Origin: Rhodamnia argentea
Lineage: Eukaryota; Streptophyta; Magnoliopsida; Myrtales; Myrtaceae
Direction: 5' to 3'
Length of the DNA stretch: 64,000 bases
Assembly (NCBI RefSeq): GCF_020921035.1
Contig: NC_063150.1
Location: 36,751,826-36,815,825, forward strand
Shown: positions 13,269 to 23,609 of the stretch, in pieces
Layout of the letters: the number at the start of each line of letters is the position of its first letter
How positions within the stretch are numbered: the first letter of the stretch is position 1
Notes under the pieces: generated by a model
Database searches by the model: none
What the model was told of the DNA's origin: nothing
The model's input: the letters and a program-made list of their open reading frames with translations, nothing else
Position numbers and translations under genes: made by a program

Positions 13269-14940
13269 TCTCTCTGTCTCACTCTCTCTAATTATAACTG
13301 ATGAATGAGCAAGAATTGTATGTTCTTGGACAAACTCAAACCTGTCACTGTTTTTGTCCGATTGTTATTCAGACCCAACAGCAAAAAGACCAGGTCGAGG
13401 GCAATTATAGGGCGGGTTCCTTGCATGATGAAGCGAATGATTGGCAAGGATTTATGCTGATGTCTAGCTTGGGAGCAAAGAATTTCGAATTGGAATAGCT
13501 TGTGAGATGGGGGCGGGGGCGTTTCTTGTTCCCTCTGTTGTTGGGTAATTTGAAGGAGTTAGAAATGGTATTCCTTCTAATGGGTGGAAATCTCCGACAG
13601 GGGTTCTTTACTTTAAACTCTGGTTTATGCTTATTCCTTGCGTTGGCAAATTGCGGTCGTTAATCTCGTTATCTACCCCAGAAAAGGATTCTGTCTTCTT
13701 GATTGAGGCACGTTGAGGAAGATTTATCTGTTCTTTTCTTTTTTTCTTTTTTTCTTGGGTTTATTTGTTTGGCTGTAGATGTGGAAGATTGCTAATATGG
13801 ACGAAAGACGTCGAAAGTGGGACCGGGCAGTTTGAGTCATCAATCGAGTTTAATTTGGGAACTTCTAGGAACTTTCTTAAAAAGGACAACCTATTTTTCG
13901 GGTTGGAAAAAGGGCAAAAGTAAAACTTATGGGGGAACCAAAGGCTCATTTTTTATGAGCCCGTTAAAGTTTAATTTAGTGTAGTGTAGTGAGTTGCTTT
14001 ACATGGACATATCAAATCAAGATAATGAGAAAACTGCTGCAGATTATGAATGCGAAATTCTCGGATGCGCGAAAATACTAATTCTGTATAACGATTTTTG
14101 TCGTTCATAATGTGTAAAAGATGTGTCGTGGCTATCCTCTAAAATTTATTAAACTTTTTAGATTGTGTGCACCTCATTACTTAAGCGGAGTAGGAACGGT
14201 GTAAAATGCGAACCAACACTTTATTAAAGCAAAAAATATTTCATGAGCGTGAAATTATTGAGATGCACGAAATATGATATATTAAAAAATGAATAACAAT
14301 TTCCGTCGGTAGGAAGTGGATAATGTTCAAATGTCATACATCTATCTCATTTCCTATGACAAATATCTGACCCTTCTCATGCTTTTGACTCTTCTGACTC
14401 TATCACGATCGTCGAGTGCACCGAGATTGACGTTTGTTTAGTTCCGATGGACCCGGGATTGGGCAAGAATTCCTCCCCCAAGAAGTTCCTCAGGGCAATC
14501 AATTTGCTCGAATATCCCATCAATTTGGGAACGAAGGAAGTGGGGCAAAAAGAAAAGGTGACGAGACCCACATCACAACTCAGGACCGAGAGGGAGCATC
14601 CAATGAATTGGACACTAGATACACTGCCACTGCAAACAGAAGACGACTGGAGCCCAGCCACACCCAGAAGAAAACGGAGATGAAAACAGAGAGAAAAGCA
14701 CCCGAAAAGAAAACCCACTGAGACAAAAAGGATCAACCCCCCTCAACATGAAAAAAAAAAGAAATTTTGAGAACAGATAAAATTAAGACATTAATGAAAA
14801 AAGATAAATGCTTGTTATGCGGATATTCTCTAAAAGGAAAATGAAGGGGGACTAAAATGAAACGAAGGCAGAAAAGAAAAAAAAAAGATAGAAAAAAGAT
14901 GACTTCACATTCACACTGTGCTGTGTGGTAGATAATGCAG
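13269..14940. other. Divergent intergenic region with promoters of the protease (-) and RING-CH (+) genes
   Basis: A CT microsatellite lies just inside the protease gene at about 12,986-13,005. The 13.3-14.9 kb stretch has no family-like ORF. ORFs at about 14,377-14,736 on both strands overlap each other and look like chance. AT-rich toward 14.9 kb. Confidence 0.45.
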
Positions 14941-15052
14941 ACAAAAGAGTGAAAGAGAGGGATTCGGATTCTCTGTGTGTGCTCTACTGTGTAAATGCCA
15001 CCCTCCTGCTTAAAAATGAGTTACTGATCGATCCCATCATCGCCGTCCCACC

Positions 15053-15068
15053 AGAGAGAGAGAGAGAA
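15053..15068 (+). repeat. GA microsatellite in the probable RING-CH gene leader
   Basis: A short run of GA dinucleotides in a GC-rich stretch (about 15,030-15,160) that resembles a plant 5' UTR. A leader intron between here and the ATG at 16,266 is likely, because this region is about 1.1 kb upstream and full of stops. I could not fix its splice sites. Confidence 0.5.
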
Positions 15069-16265
15069 GGTGCGGTTTCTCTTCTGTTTTCCCATCTCGT
15101 CGCCCCAGAGCGAGCCCCCGCGCGGAGGGCTCGTGAAACTCCATCTGGGTGCGATTTCTTTCGTTTTGTTTTGCAGTTCCTTTTCAATTGTGGGGGTTCC
15201 AAGTTCTGCTCGAATCGCTCGGTTGGTTCGTTTATATCTATGTTATTCCTCGGTCTCTACGATGCGAGTTTAGCCCCCTGGATTCTGTGTTTGATATCTA
15301 CGAGGGGGGTCGCTTTTGTTTGTTTGATCGAATCCTCGTGCCGTATGCGGGAGCATAGGGAATTGTTCGTGGAATCCTCGTTTTGTATGTAATTGGGCAT
15401 AGTTGTTTGGTAAAGGGAGCTGATTTCCCTCTCTGCTGCATCGGCTTCTCTTGTTATGGAGATTCTGTCTGTTTGGTATTGTCCGCTTCTTCTTTTTTGC
15501 CTTTCTTTTTGGTGAAGCGGTCAGGTTTGCCAGTTTCGCCCAACTCTTTTATCCATTGGTTGGTCCTCCTCTTTTACTAAAATCCTCTGATTCATGTAGT
15601 AATATGTTTTGTGACTCTAGATCTAGATTCCATTTGTGCAAAAGGGAACTCTTTTGAATTGAGAATCAAACTTTGGCTTGGTAGGAACTTGGAATAGCAC
15701 GTATGTTGGGCATGGGATGTGAATGAGAGAGATGTAAAACTGGCCCTAGATTATCGTGCAATTCGAACGGAAACCTCAAGATATATGAAGGCACGTCAAA
15801 GTGGCAATATAAGGGGCATGCCATTCAGGGTGGCAATAGATGTACTATCCAGCATTTACAGTTTGCAATTCTTGTGACCCATTCATCCAGAAAATATTTT
15901 TGAATGTTGTTACTTCTGCTGACATCTTTTTATCATTTCTCATGTGTGTAAGCCATTGTCTTTCAGGATGGGATCTAGGGTGGGATCAAATATTTTTTTT
16001 TCCTTAATCTGAATACACAGCTCCTAGCTTTTAGCACAAATCAAAGCCTTGAATTGTGCTGAAAGCTTTGAGCTCTTGCAGTTAGTGCTCCGGCATTCTG
16101 ATCTGCCAATCTTTCATTGGATTGGGAGTTCCAATTTCATTATTGGCTGGCACACGCGGGAAGTTTTCATTGCACACCTGACTGAACAACGAGATTTAAC
16201 TCCAGCAATCATATTACTGGCTAGCATGGTCTAAAACATCAGAAGGAACTGATTTGCCTAATACC

Positions 16266-18965
16266 ATGGGTAAAGACAATCTCCCACCGACCACCCACAG
16301 TGTTGAAGTGAAGAGTGACCGCTGCTCATCTAATGACAGTGATGATTCAGAAACTCCCTCGCGTGATAGTTTGGAGAAGGAAGGGGGCATGCCATTTTGT
16401 CGTGTGTGCCAGTGTGTTGAATCTGACCAAAGAGGAGATGCAGCATTAGGGTTTTTGGGTATTACTCCGCCTTCTCCTGAAAAAAGTGGTGGTAGCACGA
16501 ACACCCTCAATGTCCAGAGTGACCTGTCTCATGCAAACAATGCTGGAAGAGGATCTAAATTTATTGAGGTTATTAGTCCTGAAGGGGAGCTTTTTGTTTG
16601 TGCTGCTGATTTGGAAATGGGCCACCATGAAGACTCGTTGCTAGAGCTCGGGTGTTCTTGCAAGAACGATCTTGCGCTTGTACATTATGCTTGTGCGCTG
16701 AAATGGTTTGTTAACCATGGATCTACTGTTTGTGAAATCTGCGGACAGGTTGCCAAAAACATAAGGATTGCTGACTTCAAAAAGGTTGTCGGTTCTTTGA
16801 AGGAATATGAAGTGTTAAGGGAAAGAACAGCTAGCGGGGAACCCAACCCTTTACAATTGCATATGGGTATGACTGTTGATCCTGATGCTCTTGCTGCTAT
16901 TCGTAGGCAACGTCTCAGCGAGATTTCACTGTGGTTTAGCCCACACCATAATAGCATCATCAACAACAGCCAGAGTAACGTTGCTTCGCAAGTTGCTTCT
17001 GAGCAGCCTTCAAGCATTGTCAATCAAGACAATGGCAATGGCCCTTCTGAAAATCCTGCAGCAAAATGGGCTGTTGAAGGTACAGGGATTTTGCTTGCTA
17101 CAGGATTACTAACTGTCACTCTTGCATGGCTTATAGCCCCACGAGTTGGAAAGGTAGGCTACTAGTCATGCTAGCTTTGAGCTTTTTTCCTGCTTACTTT
17201 TCTGCTTAAACTGCCTTCGTATCATATGGTTCTGGTTACTGCATTATCTAGTGCTTGGTGATTTCGAAACATATGCCTCTTAAGATTGTTGGAACCTGGC
17301 ATGTTTGGAAGGAAGTGAGCTGTCCAATAAAAAAACCCAGCCGTGATCTTCATGTAGGGAAAGAAGAAACGAAAAAAATTAACAAGTCTAGTACGATGCT
17401 GCAGTAATCTGGGAGCGATAGATGAGATTGCTATACGGACAAGAACAAATCTGAAAAAGTTTATTGTGCTGTGATAGATCACTCTAGCATGACACTTCAT
17501 ATTGCAATCCTTTAACAATGTCTAATTCAGTGGAATCAGATAAAAGCGTTGCAAATTTGGGGGAAGTGACCTGCTTATCTTTCTATATTATTGTGTAAGA
17601 CTTTGCTGTGTATTTGTGCAGCTATTCTTTCAGGCTTTGAGCCAATGTTTGTGCATCCAGTTGCTTTACTTAAATAACATAATGCGATTCATCCAGCTCC
17701 ATAGGCCATCAGTTTTGCTCAATAAATCCTCTTTTGTGAATCAGTTAAGTTTAAAATCTCAATATGCACCTAATTTCCTGATTGGTTCACAACTTCTCTA
17801 CATCAAAGTTCTTTTTTTTTTCTATCATAAATGCGCATTTGATGCGCAGATGTTTCCTAAAATTACTTTCTAAATCCAACAAATCAAAACTTGGACCATA
17901 ACTTTTTAAAAGTTCCATTCCGATTTTAAAAGAAAAGGGGAAAAAAAGCTAGGAATTTTCGAGTTTATATGTTAATAGCATTGGAGATAAACTTATGCAT
18001 GCTCCCACTTGTCTAAGATTAATATCTTAGCACACCTGATAAAATCATATGGGAGCTGCTACCATCACTGGTAGTCTATGCGGGGTTGTGTTATCGGCTA
18101 GGCCAATGGAGCAGTATTTAGGTTTACTGGGTTGTAGCAAATTTGGAAGGTAAATGGTCCCATGAGGTTGGTTAGTCTATGCAGTTATATTTGAGTGCAA
18201 GGACATGTTCATCTCTTCAAATGTAACATGCTCGATAGTACTATTTTTTGATGCAGGATTTGCTTTTATTTGAAGCTTTTAAAGAATTCTGAGATATGTT
18301 GCCTTGTTGGCATTGAATCTAGTTTTTGTGTTGCAGTGAGTTTCCTTGTGACATGATTCCGCGAACTGACAGAGCAGATTCAACTCTTATTTGCAGAAAA
18401 CTGCTAAAAGTGGTCTTCATATACTTCTGGGTGGCGTTTGCGCCTTGACAGTCGTGGTCTTCTTTCGCTTTGTAAGTGGTTCAGATACTGTTATATTTTG
18501 CATATTTATTATGCACATTGATTTTGTTTGTCTTTGAGAAGACAGAATTGCAGATTCGTTACTATTTTAATAGGGGTAGAACTGTTTAGGAAACTTCTTT
18601 AGGATTCCTGAAGATAACAAACACAAAATTCATATTTGTTTGGCACTTATAGTTCGTTAGTCTTGATTTAATGACTAGTAGTTATATACCAATGGAAAAG
18701 TTTGTCTGAAGAAGCGCATCTATCATCGGCAGAACCATTCAAAGCTTTAACGTCCTTGACTTTGTTTATGGACTTCGACACCTTGCTTAATCCAAAACTT
18801 TTTACTGATTCTAGGGGTACCGCCTTCTCTTTTGAATTGATTCTGCAGTTTGTACTTACCAGAATCAAGTACGGACCAGCGCGATATTGGGCCATCCTCT
18901 TTGTTTTCTGGTTTCTGGTATTTGGGATCTGGGCATCAAGGACACATGGCTCACATACAACGTGA
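16266..18965 (+). CDS. RING-CH (RINGv) zinc finger membrane protein, probable E3 ubiquitin ligase
   Basis: Coding exons are 16266-17153, 18397-18471 and 18849-18965, all phase 0, giving 359 residues. The start ATG sits in a good context (ACCATGG); an upstream in-frame TTG is not a start. The finger is C4HC3-like: CRVC at about 45-48, CSC at 130-132, then HYAC at 140-143 and CEIC at 156-159. About 80 residues separate the first and second cysteine pairs, unusually long for a RINGv finger. Three hydrophobic segments follow: near 275-295, one in exon 2 (LLGGVCALTVVVFFRF) and one in exon 3 (YWAILFVFWFLVFGIW), with the conserved RIKYGPARYW between the last two. This matches plant MARCH-like proteins such as At1g50440. 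It would sit in an endomembrane and recruit an E2. No direct function is established for this gene. Confidence 0.85.
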
Positions 18966-19890
18966 AGTCAATCAGAAGATGTTGTAGCTGCCTAGCAAAT
19001 GTAGATTTGCGGGACCTTGTATTTGGCGATCGGAGCTCAAGATTATCTGTTGTCTTCATTCTTCATTTGGAATTGATCTGTTGTATGGACGTACTGCAGC
19101 TATTTCTTCCGGGAGATCACCAGGTCGAGTGCGGACAGTATTCTGACTAGTCTTCTGTTTTGTATTTGATGATACTAAGGGGAATGATTCATGGTCAGGA
19201 GCATCAGTAACTGCTGATCCTTGGACCAAATATTTAAGGTATAAGTGGTCACCAGAAACCCATCTTGTGATCAACTTTGTGGCTGTTCCTGCGTTGCTTA
19301 CAGTAAGCGACGTTAGTTTTTTGGTGTCCTTTGTTTCGCGGAATTGGGAGTTTTCGAAAGGTAAGAGGTGATTCATTGCCATGATAAGCCATTTCCTCGT
19401 CGTGTACAATGACATAAGAATTTTCTGGTCCTAAAATTAATCATAAAAATGCAATTGAATCTTAAGTAACAAGTTAACAGAAGAAAGAAGTCACAGAATG
19501 ACTTGATAAGTTTTAGGGCTTCCTTTTTTTTCCCCCATTTTTAAGGTCCTTTTTTTGGGGGAGGGAGGTGGAACCTCCTCCAATATAAGATTTTCATCAG
19601 GATAACCTTGAGCCACCGTCTAAGCACAAATACCTTCGTTTAAGAGACTACATTTGATATAGAAAGTCTTTGATTAAGTCTACTCAATTTAACAGCTTCA
19701 ACGGGTCTTGTTTGCTGACTAAGAATATTACGATTAAGAAACTGTACACACCTAAAGAGAATAGCAGCTTCCAACCATCAAAACCTAAACAAGAAAAACT
19801 AGCATGTCCCTTGTGAATCTTAAGGAAAAAATAACCAAGGTTCTAAAGATGTATCTCTCTTCCAAAAATTCTCCTGTAGATGTACAAATA
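18966..19890. other. 3' region of the RING-CH gene and spacer to the snoRNA array
   Basis: Probably 3' UTR up to about 19.2 kb, then about 0.7 kb of spacer. No ORF with family resemblance. Confidence 0.45.
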
Positions 19891-19897
19891 AAAGGTA

Positions 19898-20024
19898 CAA
19901 GACATCCAAGGAAGGAATGTAACAGCACTAGCCCTCAAGCCCGGCAAAGGCAAAAGCTCTTGGGTGGCCACTGCAAATGTTTTGAGAAACAAGCCTTCGG
20001 GGTCAGATGTGTCATCATCAAAAG
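19898..20024 (-). ncRNA. U14 box C/D snoRNA, copy 4 (degenerate D box)
   Basis: On the minus strand the copy opens with a good C box (TGATGATGAC, + 20011-20020). It ends with the 18S-complementary segment CCTTCCTTGGATGT, but then reads CTTG where the other three copies have the D box CTGA. The body is about 85-90% like the other copies by eye. It is the last copy in the presumed transcript. With the D box altered, kink-turn assembly is doubtful, so this may be a decaying copy. Confidence 0.75.
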
Positions 20025-20128
20025 ATGGAGCTGAATATTAACTAGAACACCAGCAGATATATTTCAACCCCCTTAACAAGACTACTCAAGGAACTGTTAA
20101 GTGATTGATATGTCAACAAAGTAAACAC

Positions 20129-20252
20129 GTCTCAGACATCCAAGGAAGGAAATGTAGCAGCATTAGCTCTCCAGCCCGGCGAAGGCGAAAGCTCTTAGGC
20201 AGCCACTGCGAAAGTTATGAGAAACAAGCCTTTGAGTTTGTCATCATTGATT
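20129..20252 (-). ncRNA. U14 box C/D snoRNA, copy 3
   Basis: Read on the minus strand: C box ATGATGA (complement of + 20240-20247), a body of about 100 nt with the U14-typical CGCAGTGGC, the antisense element TTCCTTCCTTGGATGT, then D box CTGA (complement of + 20132-20135). The antisense element pairs with the 18S rRNA segment ACATCCAAGGAAGG. The fifth nucleotide upstream of the D box faces the C of ACATC, equivalent to yeast 18S Cm414, which U14/snR128 guides. U14 is also needed for 18S pre-rRNA cleavage. Confidence 0.9.
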
Positions 20253-20413
20253 GAATACTCATCACTAACATGACATTCGCACAGCACATAATCCTCAACA
20301 CCCCAGCCACATCACTGAAAATCATACCCGCCCAACAACATACTGCAAAACTAACAAAATCCAAGAGCACATCTGACTATCAAACAATTGAATATTAATG
20401 CTACACGGTAATA

Positions 20414-20537
20414 ATCTCAGACATCCAAGGAAGGAAAGGTAGTAGCATTAGCTCTCAAGCCTGGCGAAGGTAAAAGCTCTTAGGCGGCCACTGCCAATGT
20501 TTTGAGAAACAAGCCTTCAACTTTGTCATCGTCAATG
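20414..20537 (-). ncRNA. U14 box C/D snoRNA, copy 2
   Basis: Same architecture as its neighbours: D box CTGA (complement of + 20417-20420) directly after CTTCCTTGGATGT, and a body containing GGCCGCCTAAGAGC. The C box is weaker (GACGATGAC on the minus strand, complement of + 20525-20533), with one mismatch to RTGATGA. It is probably still functional, since the D box and guide are intact. Confidence 0.85.
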
Positions 20538-20718
20538 AATTAATCGCTCTTAACACGACATTCACACAAGACATTACTCTCAAAAACCTCCACCCCATCA
20601 TTAAAAATCACACCCGACAAAAGAAAATGAAATGAGAAGCGCCACTGCTGCAAAACTAACCCAAATACAAAAACCTATCCAACTGTCAAACAATTGAAAC
20701 GTAAGCTCCAGGGTAATA

Positions 20719-20843
20719 GTCTCAGACATCCAAGGAAGGAAACGTAGCAGCATTAGCTCTCAAGCCCGGCGAAGGCGAGAGCTCTTAGGCGGCCACTGCG
20801 AATGTTTTCTGAGAAACAAGCCTTTGGAAGTATCATCATCGAA
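20719..20843 (-). ncRNA. U14 box C/D snoRNA, copy 1 (promoter-proximal)
   Basis: C box TGATGAT (complement of + 20831-20840), D box CTGA (complement of + 20722-20725), and the guide CCTTCCTTGGATGT next to the D box. This is the best-preserved copy and the first in the presumed minus-strand transcript. Plant U14 genes are known to occur as clusters processed from polycistronic precursors, which fits the four-copy arrangement here. Confidence 0.9.
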
Positions 20844-20849
20844 GCAAAG

Positions 20850-21545
20850 GACCCGTTAAAGTGCAATTTTATGCTGAACAAAACATTAATCCTCAAGCTA
20901 ATCCATATACACACAAAGACACAAGCAAATCAATCGCACACGTATTAACGCTAGAACACATGAGAAAAAATGGAACTCTAGGTGAGATTTTCCATCCTAA
21001 AATGATCAGCAGATGACTGAAGAACACGACTTGCTGACAAAGTGAAGCAGATGGACGACAATCACTGTGAGGGACTCGTTCATCCCTAAAGCAATCGAAA
21101 AAATTCCCTGCTAGAGGGGCAGACGTGTAGTCCCTAACGGACGTAGTCCCTAACAAAATTTCTCTGAAACAACTACTACTGACCTCACAAATCCCGCGAT
21201 ATTCCCAAAATCGAAAAAAACATAAAGCCTGCAGCTTTGCTCAAAATCCTCTCTTCAGGCAAGGAAAAGCCACAACAACGAGCACTACGGAACCCTACGC
21301 CAAGTCAAAGCATAACACGAACAAGCAAGCACATGGAAAGACCGAGATACCCTAGTTCTCCACTACCCACTAACGCTAACATACGAACCATCCGTCCCAA
21401 CGGACGCCATTCAGGAATTTTTGCATATTCCAACAACATCACCATTTCGAAGAAAGAGGCGAAGCTCGAAGAACCCAAACCGGAGTCCGCATCAGAAAGG
21501 GCTCGCTGGGTCGCCGATTTGCAGAGAGGGAGGATGGAGAAGGGG
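20850..21545 (-). ncRNA. Leader of the presumed polycistronic snoRNA precursor
   Basis: About 0.7 kb between the promoter motifs and the first U14 copy. No convincing protein frame is seen on the minus strand. I looked for further C/D snoRNAs and found only poor C-box candidates near 21.06 kb. The extent is inferred from the promoter and the array, not from any transcript. Confidence 0.4.
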
Positions 21546-21677
21546 CTTTATAGAAGTAGAAGCCTCGCTAGGGTTTTTGGAGGGTCGGCTGTGAGATGAA
21601 GAAATGCGAGGAGGAGGAGGAGGAAGAGAAGTCTCTAGATGGATCTTGGGCCTTCTCCTGGGCCTCGGTTTTGGGCC
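21546..21677 (-). promoter_or_regulatory. snoRNA-type promoter: TATA, telo box and three site II elements
   Basis: On the minus strand: TATA motif CTATAAAG (complement of + 21546-21553), telo box AAAAACCCTAG (complement of + 21568-21578), and three GGCCCA elements (TGGGCC on + near 21647, 21660 and 21672). Telo box plus site II is the known combination in plant snoRNA and ribosomal-protein gene promoters. Orientation points to the U14 array. Confidence 0.75.
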
Positions 21678-21679
21678 TC

Positions 21680-22640
21680 AACTCCAACTCCCTCCAACTC
21701 TATCTTCTTGAAATTAAAGAAATGCACTTGCTACAATCATTTGATTTGAACTCCGCTCTTCTTTCATTTTCTTCATTTCTTGAATTGTAAATAAATTTTT
21801 GATTTCAGCGTTTGGAAAAAAATGGCGAACATTCGTCAAATTTTTCCTTTGTAGACAAAAACATGTAGTGTGGTAAAGGAAGGCAACTATGTCGAGTCTT
21901 TTATCTTCCCATTCTATTAAAGTTATGAACTTTATTATTGACTTCATTGTTCTCGTGCATGAAAACAAATCGTTACGTACTTGAAAACATACAAAAGCTT
22001 CTCAACTGTGCTTTTGTGAATTGATTAATAGTATTAAGGTCGTGCCATTAAGCAACACATTCCTAGATAATTCGGCTCCTAATAAAGTAATTGCGCATTC
22101 ATTCAATACATCGCAAGTTGCAGACTTTCCGACTTCCGTCTCTTAGCAAAGAGGTGTTCTTTAACTAATTCGGAGGAAGCTCAACGGTGAGAGGCGACTG
22201 GTGTACGGATGACAAGCCCGTTCTCGTGTCGGAAAATTAACTAGTGTTTGGGTAAAGATCTACTCGACCCATGAAAGTACGTAGAGGTTTGCTAAAGACT
22301 TCAAATTGTGGCATCACGAAAAGACAGCCGACTGCCGAGCTATCAAGGTTGGGGTAGGTGGGTGGGGGAGGTAACATAATTTCCACAGCCAAAACGTCTT
22401 TAGGAAAGGAAAAGGAGAGTCCTTTGCTGTTTGCGAGAGACATGTAGGACGGACGGTCAAAGCTTCTTTGGCCCCGAATCATTCATTTCCTCTGTCCAAG
22501 CAAAAGTGAAGTGGAGTGAAGAGACCCGAATGTCAAAAGCGACACTCCTCCTCCTATGATCGGATCTCCCAGACAGAGACAGAGACAGAGACACAGACAG
22601 ACAGCAGCTTCCATTCCCATTTTTGACAGGAACAAGCCGA
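21680..22640. other. Intergenic region upstream of the unknown gene
   Basis: No gene recognised. A CAGA-type microsatellite lies at about 22,573-22,604, just upstream of the next ATG and probably in its 5' UTR. Confidence 0.45.
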
Positions 22641-22643
22641 AAG

Positions 22644-23609
22644 ATGCTTCCTTTGAAGCTCGTCCGCTCTCTCGTCCTCGGAGAAGCCATCGGTCTGTCC
22701 CGTTCCCGGAACCCCCGTGGAAGCTCCCTCTCCGGAGGCGGCGACGACGACGAGGAAGGGGAAAGCGACGATGAGGCCGAAGAGAGACCCACTTCAAGAT
22801 CAAGATCGAGGAGGAGGAGGACAAGAACAAGAACCGTCGCCAAATCAAGAACCCCGCTCCTCCTCTTCCTCCCCACCAGAGAGCTCATCACCGACACGTA
22901 CACGCTGGCTCACATTGCCCGAGACATGGGCATGGACTTGTACCCCACCCCGTCACTCTCCCACCTCATCTTCACCTTCCAGTCACCGTCGCCATCCCCA
23001 TCTCCGTCGCCGTCTTCCTCTTCCACCTCCCCGTTGTCCTCGTTCCCATCCTCGTGGTCGTCCACATCCCTCACTCCCTCCACATTCTTGTTCCCTAACG
23101 ACGCCGTCTCTCTGCCCTTCCCTTCTCTCTCCTCCGCCTCTCTCCCCACCCTCCGCTCCTTCGTCTCCCTCGCCAAGGGCCTCTTCAAGCTGGTGTTCGT
23201 GAGATTGGCCCGCGCCGACGGCGAACCGGTGCACGACGGCACGGTGAACTGGGATTGTTGCTCGGTTTCGCTGTTCTCACGGGTCGGCGGCGAGAGGATC
23301 GACACGATGGATGGGTTTTCTAGGGCTTTGGCCGGCCATGGGTGGACCCTTTTCAAGACCCGGAAGAACCCGGATCCGGATGGGACCAATGGTAATTGTA
23401 ATAGCAACAGTTCCGTGTATTTGTTTAGGAAGGTGGATTTGAACCGGGTCCGGATGCAGCGGGCGGGTCGGGCACCGGGTGATAGGAACATTGGTGGGGA
23501 TTGTAGAGTCAGAGAGTTGAGATTGCCACCTCTAGATTTTAGGAATGCTCCGCTCAGGATCCTGCAGTATGTTCTTCTCATGACCGATGATATCTTCTAT
23601 CTCGCGTAG
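22644..23609 (+). CDS. Uncharacterised intronless plant protein
   Basis: A single open frame of 321 residues from the ATG at 22644; an in-frame TTG upstream is not a start. GC-rich and strongly coding-like. The N-terminus (MLPLKLVRSLVLGEAIG) resembles a short organelle-targeting or hydrophobic segment. Then come an acidic stretch (GGGDDDEEGESDDEAEE), an Arg/Ser-rich stretch (about residues 50-65), a conserved-looking LITDTYTLAHIARDMGMDL, a Ser/Pro low-complexity linker (about 113-150), and a C-terminal half with LVFVRLARADGE, HGWTLFKTRKNP and a final LPPLDFRNAPLRILQYVLLMTDDIFYLA-type block. The last block and the VFVRLAR segment look like a real fold. I do not recognise the family and assign no function. 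The long antisense frames across it are shadows of GC-rich codon use. Confidence 0.75.
   Translation: MLPLKLVRSLVLGEAIGLSRSRNPRGSSLSGGGDDDEEGESDDEAEERPTSRSRSRRRRTRTRTVAKSRTPLLLFLPTRELITDTYTLAHIARDMGMDLYPTPSLSHLIFTFQSPSPSPSPSPSSSSTSPLSSFPSSWSSTSLTPSTFLFPNDAVSLPFPSLSSASLPTLRSFVSLAKGLFKLVFVRLARADGEPVHDGTVNWDCCSVSLFSRVGGERIDTMDGFSRALAGHGWTLFKTRKNPDPDGTNGNCNSNSSVYLFRKVDLNRVRMQRAGRAPGDRNIGGDCRVRELRLPPLDFRNAPLRILQYVLLMTDDIFYLA

Larger units (their letters stand above)
19898..20843 (-). repeat. Tandem array of four U14 units, period about 240-305 bp
   Basis: The spacers are related as well as the snoRNAs. After copies 3 and 2 the plus strand carries similar text around ACATGACATTCGCACA and ACACGACATTCACACA, followed by similar CCACATCACTGAAAATCA and CCCATCATTAAAAATCA. 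So whole units, not just the RNA, were duplicated. Confidence 0.85.

Noticed and set aside
14377-14736. Opposed ORFs of 95-119 codons upstream of the RING-CH gene
   Set aside because: They overlap antisense to each other, have no family resemblance and lie in spacer.
21237-21599. 120-codon plus-strand ORF next to the snoRNA promoter
   Set aside because: Basic, repetitive translation; the strand carrying the promoter motifs is the opposite one.
22457-23581. Minus-strand frames of 120-220 codons opposite the unknown gene
   Set aside because: Low-complexity translations (Glu/Asp/Gly runs) mirror the Ser/Pro-rich plus-strand gene. No promoter or family support.
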